This document shows, in pieces, positions 52,660 to 61,563 of a stretch of DNA of 64,000 nucleotides (positions within the stretch are counted from its first letter, which is position 1; each line of letters starts with the position of its first letter). The position numbers were made by a program, and so were the translations under genes. The DNA comes from Candidatus Omnitrophota bacterium (GTDB lineage: Bacteria > Omnitrophota > Gorgyraeia > JAUYCX01), in assembly GCA_030692045.1 (NCBI GenBank), contig JAUYCX010000037.1, positions 186,001 through 250,000 of the forward strand, given 5' to 3'. The notes beneath the pieces were generated by a model, which was not told where the DNA came from, made no database searches, and worked only from the letters and a program-made list of their open reading frames with translations.

Positions 52660-53547
52660 ATGAAGGAATTATTAGATGAGTTTATAAATTATTTGTCTGT
52701 GGAACGCGGATTATCTGTGAATACGCTTCTGGCTTACAAGAGTGATCTAAATAAATATTTTGATTATTTAACTAAGCAAAATATTTTCTCATTAGAAAAT
52801 GTTGACAAAAATAGAATTACATCTTTTTTGTTAATGCAGAAACAAAAAAATATGTCTGTAAATTCTGTCAGCAGAAATTTAGCGGCTATAAAATCGTTTC
52901 ATCGTTTCTTAGTTAGGGAGGGATTAAACAAGTTAGACCCAACCAGTCTTCTTGAGTCTCCCAAAGTTTTTAAACCCATGCCAGATGTTTTAAGCCAGGC
53001 AGAGATTGAATTAATGATTAGAATTTCCTACTCGCGTAATTGGCAGGGCATAAGGGATAATGCTTTGTTGGAGCTATTATACGCAAGTGGTATGCGGGTT
53101 TCTGAAATTGTAAATCTAAAGATAGAAGATTTAAATTTGGATGTGGGGTTTGTTCGCTGTATTGGCAAAGGACAAAAAGAAAGGGTTGTGCCAATTGGAA
53201 AAAAAGCCATACTTGCTGTTGAGAGATATTTAGGTAAAATTAGACCAAAATTGGCTAAGGAAAATTCTGGTTCTTTTGTATTTTTAAGTAGATTAAGCAA
53301 GAAAATAAGTCGCCAGAGTATTTGGAAACTAATTAAACATTATGCCAAAAAGGCAAGGATAAAAAAGACTATCAAACCCCACACCTTAAGACATTCTTTT
53401 GCTACGCACCTTTTAGAGCGTGGTGCTGATTTACGTAGTGTTCAGGAAATGTTAGGACACGCTGATATCTCAACAACTCAGATTTATACACATATTGACA
53501 AAGACCGGCTTAAGGCAATACATAAGAAGTTTCATCCTCGACCATAA
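52660..53547 (+). CDS. xerD: Tyrosine recombinase XerC/XerD family
   Basis: A 295-residue recombinase. The N-terminal SAM-like core-binding domain is followed by the catalytic domain with R146, K170, H241-x-x-R244, H267 and the nucleophile Y276. All are in Xer spacing, and it ends soon after. It resolves chromosome dimers at dif with FtsK, which is also in the window. XerC and XerD cannot be told apart with certainty by eye. It overlaps cca by one base. Confidence 0.92.
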   Translation: MKELLDEFINYLSVERGLSVNTLLAYKSDLNKYFDYLTKQNIFSLENVDKNRITSFLLMQKQKNMSVNSVSRNLAAIKSFHRFLVREGLNKLDPTSLLESPKVFKPMPDVLSQAEIELMIRISYSRNWQGIRDNALLELLYASGMRVSEIVNLKIEDLNLDVGFVRCIGKGQKERVVPIGKKAILAVERYLGKIRPKLAKENSGSFVFLSRLSKKISRQSIWKLIKHYAKKARIKKTIKPHTLRHSFATHLLERGADLRSVQEMLGHADISTTQIYTHIDKDRLKAIHKKFHPRP

Positions 53548-54815
53548 TGGAAAATAATTTATTAGAAAATCTTAATCCAGAGCTTAAAAAAACCTTAAAG
53601 ATAATTGGCAAAAAAGCAGATGCATCTAAAATTCGAGCATTTGTTGTGGGTGGTTTTGTTAGAGATATTCTATTAAAAAAAGATAACTTAGATTTAGATA
53701 TTGTAGTTGAGGCAAGCGCCATAAACTTTGCAAGGCATTTATTAAAATTAATTCTTGGCAAACTTACCATTCATAATAAATTTAACACTGCAACACTTGT
53801 CTCTCAAAAATTTAGAATTGACTTTACAACAGCCAGGCGCGAAACATATGCTCATCCGTCTGCTTTACCAGATATATATCCCGGAACAATTAGAGATGAT
53901 TTATTTCGTCGGGATTTTACAATTAATGCTATGGCAATTTCTCTAAATCAATCATCTTTTGGGAAGTTAATGGATTTTTTTGGAGGGCAAAAGGATTTAA
54001 GCCAGAAGAAAATTCGTATTTTGCATGAATTAAGTTTTGCGGATGATCCAACCAGAATTTTAAGGGCTATAAGATTTAAAGAGCGTTTTAATTTTGTGAT
54101 AGAAAAAAGGACTGCTTATTTAATGAAACAAGCTTTAAAGTCAAAAGCCCTTCTTTTAGTTAAGCCACCCAGAATCTTTGATGAACTTATCCATATTTTA
54201 AAAGAAGAAAAACCTGCGAAATATATTTTATCAATCAAGCGGATTTGCGGTTTTGAATTTATCGACCCCAGAATTAAGCTAGATTCTTTTATTATTAAAT
54301 TGCTTAAAGAAGCAGAAAGGCAGATTAGTTGGTTTCAGGTTGACTTTGCCAAGAAAAGAAAATTGGATTCTTGGTTAATTTATTTTATGATTTTGTTGAA
54401 TAAGGTTAATATTAAAACAGTCTATAAAATAATTCATCGTTTTAATTTAAAAAGGGGAGATACTAAGCGCATCATTTCGTGTAAAAATATTACTAATACA
54501 GAAAGAATTTTAAATAAAAAGATATTGAAGTTAAGCGAAATTTTCAAAGTCCTTGAGCCTTTAAGCTATGAAGTAATATTGTTAATAAAAATCAAATCCA
54601 ATTCGCCCTTAGTTAGAAAAAGGATTATTACTTTTTTTAAAATTCTTAATGGATTAAAATTAGCCACAAATGGCGAAGACCTAAAAAGGTTAGGATTAAA
54701 ACAAGGAAAAAGTTTAGGCCTGCTTTTAGAAAGGCTTCTTCATAAAAAGATAGATGGTTTACTCAAAACAAAGCAAGCAGAGCTTTCCCTTATAAAACAG
54801 CTGATAGCTAAATGA
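53547..54815 (+). CDS. cca: CCA tRNA nucleotidyltransferase / poly(A) polymerase family protein
   Basis: A 422-residue class II nucleotidyltransferase. V-G-G-F-V-R-D near residue 34 and the metal pair L-D-L-D near residue 50 form the head. R-R-D-F-T-I-N-A-M-A and D-D-P-T-R-I-L-R-A-I-R-F are the neck motifs. The C-terminal part is longer than in minimal CCA enzymes. It adds or repairs 3' CCA, needed here because the tRNA-Pro gene lacks it. A poly(A) polymerase or partial (CC- or A-adding) activity cannot be excluded. Confidence 0.88.
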   Translation: MENNLLENLNPELKKTLKIIGKKADASKIRAFVVGGFVRDILLKKDNLDLDIVVEASAINFARHLLKLILGKLTIHNKFNTATLVSQKFRIDFTTARRETYAHPSALPDIYPGTIRDDLFRRDFTINAMAISLNQSSFGKLMDFFGGQKDLSQKKIRILHELSFADDPTRILRAIRFKERFNFVIEKRTAYLMKQALKSKALLLVKPPRIFDELIHILKEEKPAKYILSIKRICGFEFIDPRIKLDSFIIKLLKEAERQISWFQVDFAKKRKLDSWLIYFMILLNKVNIKTVYKIIHRFNLKRGDTKRIISCKNITNTERILNKKILKLSEIFKVLEPLSYEVILLIKIKSNSPLVRKRIITFFKILNGLKLATNGEDLKRLGLKQGKSLGLLLERLLHKKIDGLLKTKQAELSLIKQLIAK

Positions 54816-55093
54816 CAGTTGGGATATTAAAAATAGCGCTATTTATCCCCAGCAGCAATTCCTTAAAGGAGAAACGCAGGGTAATGCTTAGTTTATGCGA
54901 TCTTTTAAGAAATAGATTCAATATTTCGCTTGCGCAAATTGACGCGCAAGATAAATGGCAAAGGTCAGTTGTGGCTATTGCCTGCGTGGCAACTAAGAGA
55001 CCGTTTGTGGACCGGGCGATTTCGAAGATTATAGATTTTATTCGGGATTTTAATCAAGTGGAATTAATTGATTATGAAGTGGAGTTAATTTAA
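54812..55093 (+). CDS. DUF503 (YlxP-like) protein
   Basis: A 93-residue protein with the DUF503 pattern: L-F-I-P-S-S-N-S-L-K-E-K-R near residue 10 and N-R-F-N-I-S near residue 35. The family is usually next to rbfA, as it is here (rbfA starts right after its stop). It is probably linked to ribosome maturation, but the function is not established. Confidence 0.88.
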   Translation: MTVGILKIALFIPSSNSLKEKRRVMLSLCDLLRNRFNISLAQIDAQDKWQRSVVAIACVATKRPFVDRAISKIIDFIRDFNQVELIDYEVELI

Positions 55094-55447
55094 ATGAGCC
55101 GAATAGAAAGGATAAATCAAGCCTTAAAAAAGGAGATTAGTAATATTATTCAAAATGAACTTAAAGATCCGCGTTTGGGTTTTATCACAGTTACTAAAGT
55201 AGAAGTTGGCCGTGATTTGCATTATGCCAAGGTAAGTTATAGTGTCCTTGGTGATAAAATACAAATACAAAAGGCAGGGAAAGGATTAAAAAGCGCTGCG
55301 GGTTTTATCCGCAAACTTATCGCAGAGAGAATAAAAATGCGTTATACCCCGGAGCTGAGCTTTAAATTTGATAATTCAGTTGAATATAGTGTGCGCATAT
55401 TTGAACAATTGGAAAGGATTAAAAATGAGTCTAAAAACAATCATTAA
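55094..55447 (+). CDS. rbfA: Ribosome-binding factor A
   Basis: A 117-residue KH-like protein. R-I-x-R-I-N-Q-A-L-K-K-E-I near the N-terminus, I-T-V-T-K-V-E-V-G-R-D-L near residue 34, and R-Y-T-P-E-L-S-F near residue 86 are RbfA hallmarks. It matures the 16S rRNA 5' end. It overlaps nrnA by 23 bases. Confidence 0.95.
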   Translation: MSRIERINQALKKEISNIIQNELKDPRLGFITVTKVEVGRDLHYAKVSYSVLGDKIQIQKAGKGLKSAAGFIRKLIAERIKMRYTPELSFKFDNSVEYSVRIFEQLERIKNESKNNH

Positions 55448-56393
55448 GGCTTTAAAACGCTACGACAGATTTCTTATAACCAGCCATCACAATATCGAGA
55501 CTGATGCTTTGGGTTCTGAATTAGCCTTGGCAAATTGGTTAAAGGCAAACAAGAAGAAATTCTTTATAGTTAATCAAGATTTTGTGCCTTTAGCGTATAG
55601 ATTTTTACCCGGCATCAAATCCGTATTTAATCTGCCTAAAATAAAATCAGATCTTAAATTTGATGCCGTAATTATTCTGGACTGTTCTAATTTTGATAGA
55701 ATAGGAACTGTTAAAGGGCAAATTTTTGAAGATAAACCCACCATCAATATTGACCATCATCGGTCAAATGAAAATTTTGGTAATTTTAATTGGGTAAAAC
55801 CAACAGCCTCTTCAACAGCAGAGATGATTTACGAGATTTACAAGGCAAGCAATGTTAAAATTAGCAAGAAAATTGCCTTGCTTTTATATACCGGGATTAT
55901 GACGGATACTGGGTCGTTTCGTTTTGAAAATACCACATCCTTCACGCATAAAGTTATTTCTGAGTTGCTAAAATTTAAAATTCCCATTAAAGATATTTAC
56001 CACAAAATTTATGAAAGTTTTGCGGCTTCTGAAATGAGATTATTTTGTAATGTTATTAAAGACTTTAAGATCGATAAATCTAAGAGAATTGCCTGGCTGG
56101 AATTAGAATTAGGATTATTGGATGAGCAAAAAAGTAAGCTTGATTTAAATGATGCGATATTTAATATTCTACGCTCCATTGAAACAGTGGAGGTAGCAAT
56201 AATTTTTAGGGAATCTAAGAAAAAAGATTCTGTGCGGGTAAATTTTAGGTCACAGGGTAAGGTAAATGTTGGGAAGCTTGCTTATTCTTTTGGTGGCGGA
56301 GGCCATCGGGCAGCCAGTGGTTGTGTCATAAAGGGAAACTTAAGGCAAGTGACTAGTCGTGTGTTTAAGAGAATAAATAAGCTATTAAAATAG
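55425..56393 (+). CDS. nrnA: DHH-family phosphoesterase (NrnA-type oligoribonuclease/pAp phosphatase)
   Basis: A 322-residue DHH/DHHA1 protein. S-H-H-N-I-E-T-D-A-L-G replaces the usual H-x-x-P-D-x-D-A, I-L-D-C-S lies near residue 85, N-I-D-H-H near residue 108, and G-I-M-T-D-T-G near residue 162. The DHHA1 motif G-G-G-G-H-R-A-A-S-G lies near the end. It degrades nano-RNA and pAp. I chose the ATG at 55425, preceded by GGAAAGG; an upstream in-frame start inside rbfA is unlikely. Confidence 0.9.
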   Translation: MSLKTIIKALKRYDRFLITSHHNIETDALGSELALANWLKANKKKFFIVNQDFVPLAYRFLPGIKSVFNLPKIKSDLKFDAVIILDCSNFDRIGTVKGQIFEDKPTINIDHHRSNENFGNFNWVKPTASSTAEMIYEIYKASNVKISKKIALLLYTGIMTDTGSFRFENTTSFTHKVISELLKFKIPIKDIYHKIYESFAASEMRLFCNVIKDFKIDKSKRIAWLELELGLLDEQKSKLDLNDAIFNILRSIETVEVAIIFRESKKKDSVRVNFRSQGKVNVGKLAYSFGGGGHRAASGCVIKGNLRQVTSRVFKRINKLLK

Positions 56394-57050
56394 ATGGATG
56401 GCATCTTAGTAATCGATAAGCCGCAAGGTATTACCTCGCACGATTGTGTTAAAAAGATAAGAAAAATTTTCGGCGTTAAAAAAGTTGGGCACGCTGGTAC
56501 ATTAGACCCTTTAGCCACGGGCATTTTAGTTGTTCTCTTGGGCAAGGCCACGCGTAAGTTTTTAGATTTTTCTGGCTTTGATAAGGAATACGAAGCCACA
56601 CTTACCCTTGGCATCACAACAGACACAGGTGATATCCAAGGTAAAATAATTAAAACATTGCCGTTTGATCATGTCAGACGAGAAAATGTTTTGCAGGCAT
56701 TTAACAATTTTGTGGGTGTGATTGAGCAGATTCCGCCTATGGTATCAGCCTTAAAATATCATGGTGAGAAACTTTATCAACTGGCCAGGAGGGGAATTGT
56801 AGTTGAGCGTCGCCCCAGAAAAATATGTATCCATAGCTTAACCTTGACAGAATATGTTCCACCGGAACTTAATTTTAAAGTTAAATGCTCCAAGGGCACA
56901 TATATAAGAACATTGGCAGAAGATATCGGCACAATGCTTGGTTGCGGCGGATGTATATCTTCGATTAGGCGGATAGGTTTAGGGCCCTTTAAAATTGAAG
57001 AAGCCATAAAGTTAGAAGAAATAAATGCAAGTCATTTACGACATCAGTAA
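56394..57050 (+). CDS. truB: tRNA pseudouridine(55) synthase
   Basis: A 218-residue TruB. G-H-A-G-T-L-D-P-L-A-T-G near residue 38 contains the catalytic aspartate. P-P-M-V-S-A-L-K lies near residue 115, and K-C-S-K-G-T-Y-I-R-T-L is present. It is shorter than E. coli TruB (314) because the C-terminal PUA domain is absent. It begins directly after nrnA and overlaps ribF by 26 bases. Confidence 0.94.
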   Translation: MDGILVIDKPQGITSHDCVKKIRKIFGVKKVGHAGTLDPLATGILVVLLGKATRKFLDFSGFDKEYEATLTLGITTDTGDIQGKIIKTLPFDHVRRENVLQAFNNFVGVIEQIPPMVSALKYHGEKLYQLARRGIVVERRPRKICIHSLTLTEYVPPELNFKVKCSKGTYIRTLAEDIGTMLGCGGCISSIRRIGLGPFKIEEAIKLEEINASHLRHQ

Positions 57051-57969
57051 AATTAAGCAGTTTAAAAAGGCGGTGTTAGCTATCGGCGTATTCGATGGTT
57101 TGCATTTGGGGCATCAACTTGTAATCAAAAAAACAGTTGAAGAGGCAAAAAAGATAAATGGAAAAACAATAGTTTTGACATTCTTTCCTCATCCCAACCA
57201 TGTTTTAAAGCCCGCGAAATATTTGCCATTTCTAGTGTCGCTAAAGCATCGTTTAAAATTGATAGAAAAGCTTGGAGTTGATGTTTGTATTTTAGTTAAC
57301 TTTACAGAGAATTTTTCAAACTTGTCAGCCAGGAACTTTGTAGAGAGATTTTTGGTAAAGAAGATTAAACCTCGGAAGATTTTCGTGGGAGCTGATTTTA
57401 CATTTGGGAAAGATAAAAATGGAAATGTAGATTTATTAAGAAAATTAGGCGATTTTTACGGTTTTAAAACAAAAGAGATTCCCCGCCTTAAAATTTCAGG
57501 GGAGGTTATCAGTAGCACTCTAATTCGAGGTTTAATAAAAGATGGTAACCTAAACAAAGCTAGTTTATTTTTAGGCCGTCCTGTATCAATTTTAGGAAAG
57601 GTAATGAAGGGTAAAGGTATAGGAAGGGTTTTAGGTTTTCCTACTGCAAACATAACTAATTCTCATGAGGTAATGCCTTCTACTGGTGTTTATGCAGTAA
57701 GAGTAGCATTTAATAAAAGAAAGTTTTTAGGCATGGCCTATATCGCTGGTCCAAGGTTATATAAAAATTTAAAACCTTTTCTAGAGGTACATGTTTTTAA
57801 TTTTAAAAAAAATCTTTATGGAAAGGAAATAGAAGTTGAGTTTTATAAAAAAATTCGTAAAGAAAAAAGATTTAAACATCAGAATGCTTTGAGGAAAGAA
57901 ATAGGCAACGATGCTAAAAAAGTCAAAAAATTTTTTAGCCCGCATCCAAATCTAAAAACCGCACCTTAA
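57025..57969 (+). CDS. ribF: Bifunctional riboflavin kinase / FAD synthetase
   Basis: A 314-residue RibF. The adenylyltransferase half has G-V-F-D-G-L-H-L-G-H near residue 20 and S-S-T-L-I-R-G near residue 170. The kinase half has G-F-P-T-A-N-I near residue 205 and E-V-H-V-F-N-F. It makes FMN and FAD from riboflavin. It is not under the FMN riboswitch here; it follows truB, a common order. Confidence 0.95.
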   Translation: MQVIYDISKIKQFKKAVLAIGVFDGLHLGHQLVIKKTVEEAKKINGKTIVLTFFPHPNHVLKPAKYLPFLVSLKHRLKLIEKLGVDVCILVNFTENFSNLSARNFVERFLVKKIKPRKIFVGADFTFGKDKNGNVDLLRKLGDFYGFKTKEIPRLKISGEVISSTLIRGLIKDGNLNKASLFLGRPVSILGKVMKGKGIGRVLGFPTANITNSHEVMPSTGVYAVRVAFNKRKFLGMAYIAGPRLYKNLKPFLEVHVFNFKKNLYGKEIEVEFYKKIRKEKRFKHQNALRKEIGNDAKKVKKFFSPHPNLKTAP

Positions 57970-58046
57970 AACTCCCCCATATCTAGTTTAATTAAGTTTC
58001 AATTCTACAACCTGTTGTGATACAAAAAATAAGCTAAATTTTAGAC

Positions 58047-58075
58047 TTGACAAAATTGATTTAGCTGTTTAAAAT
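58047..58075 (+). promoter_or_regulatory. Promoter of the dcw cluster
   Basis: TTGACA at 58047-58052 and TAAAAT at 58070-58075 are separated by 17 bases. The MraZ boxes begin nine bases downstream. Confidence 0.8.
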
Positions 58076-58083
58076 GCTGTTAA

Positions 58084-58108
58084 GTGGAGTAGAGTGGTTT
58101 AAAGTGGA
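58084..58108 (+). promoter_or_regulatory. MraZ operator (three direct repeats)
   Basis: GTGG occurs at 58084, 58094 and 58104, an exact 10-base period (GTGGA, GTGGT, GTGGA). MraZ is known to bind such evenly spaced repeats upstream of its own gene. Their position at the transcription start predicts autorepression of mraZ and the cell-division genes behind it. Confidence 0.88.
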
Positions 58109-58113
58109 GAAAT

Positions 58114-58551
58114 ATGTTTTACGGTGAATATGAACATACTATTGACCGCAAGGGTCGCCTTATCCTCCCTTCAAAATTTAGAGAGGTAGCCAAGGCAAAT
58201 TTTATTGAGAAATTTTTTATTACTCGGGGCTTGGATAAATGTTTATTTATGTTTGGCGAGGAAGAGTGGAAGGTTCAGGAGCAGAAATTTAAATCCATGC
58301 CCTTTACTAAGCAGGAGATTAGAAAATTTAACCGCATATATTTTTCTGGCGCGATAGATATAATTCCTGACCGACAAGGCAGATTTATTATCCCGCAGTT
58401 TTTAAAGGACTTTGCCAATATAAAACGGGATGTAGTAATTATAGGGGTTGCCAACCGTATCGAGATTTGGTCAAAGACACTTTGGCAGGAATTTTATAGT
58501 TCGTCGCGTGAGTCTTATGAGGATATAGCTGAAAAATTAATTGAGACCTAA
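58114..58551 (+). CDS. mraZ: Transcriptional regulator MraZ
   Basis: A 145-residue protein with two AbrB-like halves. F-Y-G-E-Y-E-H-T-I-D-R-K-G-R-L-I-L-P at the N-terminus and D-R-Q-G-R-F-I-I-P near residue 88 carry the duplicated D-x-x-G-R signature. MraZ binds the repeats upstream of its gene and controls the dcw cluster; it also modulates RsmH, the next gene. The boxes are at 58084-58108. Confidence 0.96.
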   Translation: MFYGEYEHTIDRKGRLILPSKFREVAKANFIEKFFITRGLDKCLFMFGEEEWKVQEQKFKSMPFTKQEIRKFNRIYFSGAIDIIPDRQGRFIIPQFLKDFANIKRDVVIIGVANRIEIWSKTLWQEFYSSSRESYEDIAEKLIET

Positions 58552-58560
58552 CTTTTAAGA

Positions 58561-59445
58561 GTGTTACACATACCAGTAATGAGTAAAGAAATTTTGCAGA
58601 TTTTCTCACTTAGGGATGGTGATATCGTGGTGGATTGTACAATAGGTACCGGCGGACATTCAGAGCAGTTTTTAAGGGTTATTTCTCCCCAAGGAAGGCT
58701 TATAGGCATAGACCGTGATATTGAATCTTTAAATGTAGCTAAAGAAAGATTAAAAAATTTCCAAAATAATTTGGAGCTTGTCCACGAGGATTTTCGTAAT
58801 TTAGATCTGGTTTTAAAGCGTCTCAATATAAAAGATGTAGATGCATTTCTTTTTGATTTGGGAGTTTCTAGTTTTCAATTGGATAATCCAGAAAGAGGTT
58901 TCAGTTTAAAATCCCAAGGCCCTTTGGATATGCGTTTTGACAAAGAAAGCTACATCTTAGCTTACGATTTAGTTAATTATTTATCAGAACAGGAAATCTC
59001 ATCAATTATACAGGCGTTTGGCCAGGAGCGTTTTCATAATAGAATAGCAAGATTCTTGGTTAAGGAGAGAAACATAAGACCAATTTCAACTACGCAGGAC
59101 TTAAGCGATATAGTCTTAAAGGCAATACCCTATCGCTATCATAGCCATAAGATTCATCCAGCCACTCAGACATTTCAGGCTTTTCGGATTGCAGTAAATC
59201 GTGAGCTAGAATCTTTGGAAATTGCTTTAGAAAAGTCAATGCAATTTTTAAGGAAAGTTGGACACATTTGTGTGGTCTCATTCCATTCATTAGAGGAAAG
59301 GATAGTTAAAGAGAAATTTATTAAATTTTCAAAAGATGGATTAATCAAAATACTAACTAAAAGGCCCCTTCGGCCAACGATAAGAGAAATACGACAAAAT
59401 TTGCGTTGTCGAAGTGCTCGTTTAAGAGCTGCAGAAAGGATTTAA
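58561..59445 (+). CDS. rsmH: 16S rRNA (cytosine(1402)-N(4))-methyltransferase
   Basis: A 294-residue methyltransferase. V-D-C-T-I-G-T-G-G-H-S near residue 22 binds SAM, and D-L-G-V-S-S-F-Q-L-D near residue 98, R-F-H-N-R-I-A-R and S-F-H-S-L-E-E-R near residue 240 are RsmH signatures. The start is a GTG (M-L-H-I-P-V-M). ftsL begins at the last base of its stop codon. Confidence 0.96.
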   Translation: MLHIPVMSKEILQIFSLRDGDIVVDCTIGTGGHSEQFLRVISPQGRLIGIDRDIESLNVAKERLKNFQNNLELVHEDFRNLDLVLKRLNIKDVDAFLFDLGVSSFQLDNPERGFSLKSQGPLDMRFDKESYILAYDLVNYLSEQEISSIIQAFGQERFHNRIARFLVKERNIRPISTTQDLSDIVLKAIPYRYHSHKIHPATQTFQAFRIAVNRELESLEIALEKSMQFLRKVGHICVVSFHSLEERIVKEKFIKFSKDGLIKILTKRPLRPTIREIRQNLRCRSARLRAAERI

Positions 59446-59825
59446 TGAAACTGTCAAGATTTATTTATTCAGTAATTTTTATAACTATAATTTGTATAAT
59501 TTATGTACAGCTCCAGATACAAATTTTTGAATTGGCTTATAATGGCAAGAAAAGGGAAGCTACTTTTAAAGAGTTGCTTGATAGAAGGGCTGTCATGATG
59601 TATAATATAAATAAATTAGAATCTGCACACAATATTGGAACGAGTTTATTGAGCCGTGACTCAAATTTAGTGTTTACCGATAAAACGCAGATTGTAAAAC
59701 TAGATTTACCAATCCAGTTGGCGGGTATACTTAATACAGAGCCCAAGTTAGAAAATAAAAGACCAAATTGGTTAAGCAACTTTTTCTCTTTAAAGTCAGA
59801 GGCTCAGGCAAAGCCCATAAAATAA
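59445..59825 (+). CDS. ftsL: FtsL-like cell division protein
   Basis: A 126-residue protein. A short cytoplasmic start, one membrane helix near residues 7-25, and a region that can form a coiled coil (residues about 26-65) give the FtsL layout. Sequence conservation in FtsL is weak, so the call leans on position between rsmH and ftsI. The tail is longer than in E. coli FtsL. I chose the ATG at 59445, which overlaps the rsmH stop by one base. Confidence 0.75.
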   Translation: MKLSRFIYSVIFITIICIIYVQLQIQIFELAYNGKKREATFKELLDRRAVMMYNINKLESAHNIGTSLLSRDSNLVFTDKTQIVKLDLPIQLAGILNTEPKLENKRPNWLSNFFSLKSEAQAKPIK

Positions 59826-59835
59826 ATAATTTGTT

Positions 59836-61563
59836 GTGTATATTAAAAAGCATACCCTGCGTTTTAGCGCAGTTTTCCTCTTTTTTATTGTCGCACTTTC
59901 CCTCCTGTTAATAAAACTTGTTTTAATCCAAATTTTCCGTTCTGAATATTTAATTAAGTTAGCAGCCAGCCAACATAATCATTTTCTGGAGTTAGAACCT
60001 CAAAGGGGCACTATATACGATAGAAACTTAAGGCCATTAGCTTTAAACCTACCAGCCTATTCTATCTATGCTGTGCCACGAGAAATAAAGGACAAGTTTA
60101 TAATCATTCAAAAGCTTAGGCAATTCGTGAATGTCGATGAAGGTTTTTTGTTAGAGCGTCTTTCTAGGAAAAAAGCATTTGTCTGGCTTATAAGAAAACT
60201 ACCTTTAAGCACAATAGAAAAAATCAAATCACTAAAACTTGAAGGAATTGGTTTTATAAAGGAGAGTAAGCGCCATTACCCAAACAGCCATTTGGCAAGC
60301 CAGACAATCGGCTTTGCAGGAATGGATAACGTGGGATTAGAAGGATTGGAATTAATGTATGATAAATATTTAAAGGGTGAGTTTGGTTGGTGCTTTGTTT
60401 TGCGGGACGCCCGTCAGAGGGAATTGCTTTTAGAAAAAGATAATGTTCCTGCCAGAGATGGCTTTGATATTGTTTTAACAATTGATGAGACTATTCAGTA
60501 TATTGCCGAGCGCGAACTTGACCTTGCCTTTAAAAAACATAATGCAAGAGGAGCCACAATTATTGTAATGAATCCTAAGACCGCAGAAATCTTGGCTTTA
60601 GCAAACAGGCCTACCTTTGACATCAATAAATATAACGAGGCTGGTTTAGAAGAGAGGCGTAACCGTGCTATCTGCGATTTGTTTGAGCCTGGTTCCGTAT
60701 TTAAAATTGTTACTGCCACAGCAGCCATTGCCGAAGGCAAGGTTTCTGAAGAAGATAGATTCTTTTGCGAGAATGGTAAATTCCAGGTGGCTAACCACAT
60801 TTTGCATGACCATAGACCCCATGGTTGGTTAAAATTTAGAGAGGTAATTGAGCAATCAAGTAATATCGGTACAACCAAGGTTGCACAAATTTTAGGTGCG
60901 CAAATTATTTATGATTACTCCAAGAAATTTGGCTTTGGCCAGAAAACAAATATAGATTTACCAGGAGAGATTTCTGGTATGTTAAAAGAGCCACGCTTTT
61001 GGTCTAAGACTTCTATTGGTGCAGTGCCAATTGGTCAGGAAATAGGGGTTAATGTTCTTCAACTTGCTGTTGCAATTTCCTCAATTGCCAACGATGGTTT
61101 ACTTATGAAGCCATTTATAGTTAGATATATTCGCGATAAGCAAGGCGAAGTAATCAAAGAATTTAGCCCTGTTTCTATTAGGCAAATCATGGAGCCAGCA
61201 ATTGCCAATCGCCTGAAACAAATTTTAACTGGTGTAATAGAAAATGGAACCGGCAAGTTAGGCCAAGTTTTAGGATACAAGGCAGCAGGTAAAACCGGCA
61301 CAGCCCAGAAATTGGAACCAAATGGCAGTTATTCTCATAATAAATTTTTTGCCTCTTTTATCGGCTTTGTTCCAGTAGAAGACCCTAAATTAGCAATTGT
61401 AGTAATCGTAGATGAACCGCATCCATCTTATTTTGGCGGAACTGTCTGCGCTCCAGTATTTAAAAGAGTAGCTGAGGATTCCTTAAGATACCTTGAGGCA
61501 ACTTCCTTAAAAGAATTTGTTAAATCTGATGAAACTAAGACTTATCCTGCCGCAATTAGATAA
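59836..61563 (+). CDS. ftsI: Penicillin-binding protein 3-type septal transpeptidase
   Basis: A 575-residue class B PBP. It has one N-terminal membrane helix near residues 11-32, a dimerisation domain with R-G-T-I-Y-D-R-N near residue 57, and a transpeptidase domain with S287-V-F-K290, S341-S-N343 and K486-T-G. No PASTA domains. It cross-links septal peptidoglycan. The GTG start lies ten bases after the ftsL stop. It overlaps murE by 35 bases. Confidence 0.95.
   Translation: MYIKKHTLRFSAVFLFFIVALSLLLIKLVLIQIFRSEYLIKLAASQHNHFLELEPQRGTIYDRNLRPLALNLPAYSIYAVPREIKDKFIIIQKLRQFVNVDEGFLLERLSRKKAFVWLIRKLPLSTIEKIKSLKLEGIGFIKESKRHYPNSHLASQTIGFAGMDNVGLEGLELMYDKYLKGEFGWCFVLRDARQRELLLEKDNVPARDGFDIVLTIDETIQYIAERELDLAFKKHNARGATIIVMNPKTAEILALANRPTFDINKYNEAGLEERRNRAICDLFEPGSVFKIVTATAAIAEGKVSEEDRFFCENGKFQVANHILHDHRPHGWLKFREVIEQSSNIGTTKVAQILGAQIIYDYSKKFGFGQKTNIDLPGEISGMLKEPRFWSKTSIGAVPIGQEIGVNVLQLAVAISSIANDGLLMKPFIVRYIRDKQGEVIKEFSPVSIRQIMEPAIANRLKQILTGVIENGTGKLGQVLGYKAAGKTGTAQKLEPNGSYSHNKFFASFIGFVPVEDPKLAIVVIVDEPHPSYFGGTVCAPVFKRVAEDSLRYLEATSLKEFVKSDETKTYPAAIR

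Noticed and set aside
53547-54815. Frameshifted or fused cca gene because of its long C-terminus
   Set aside because: The reading frame is continuous, and longer C-terminal domains occur in this family; no sign of a second known domain.
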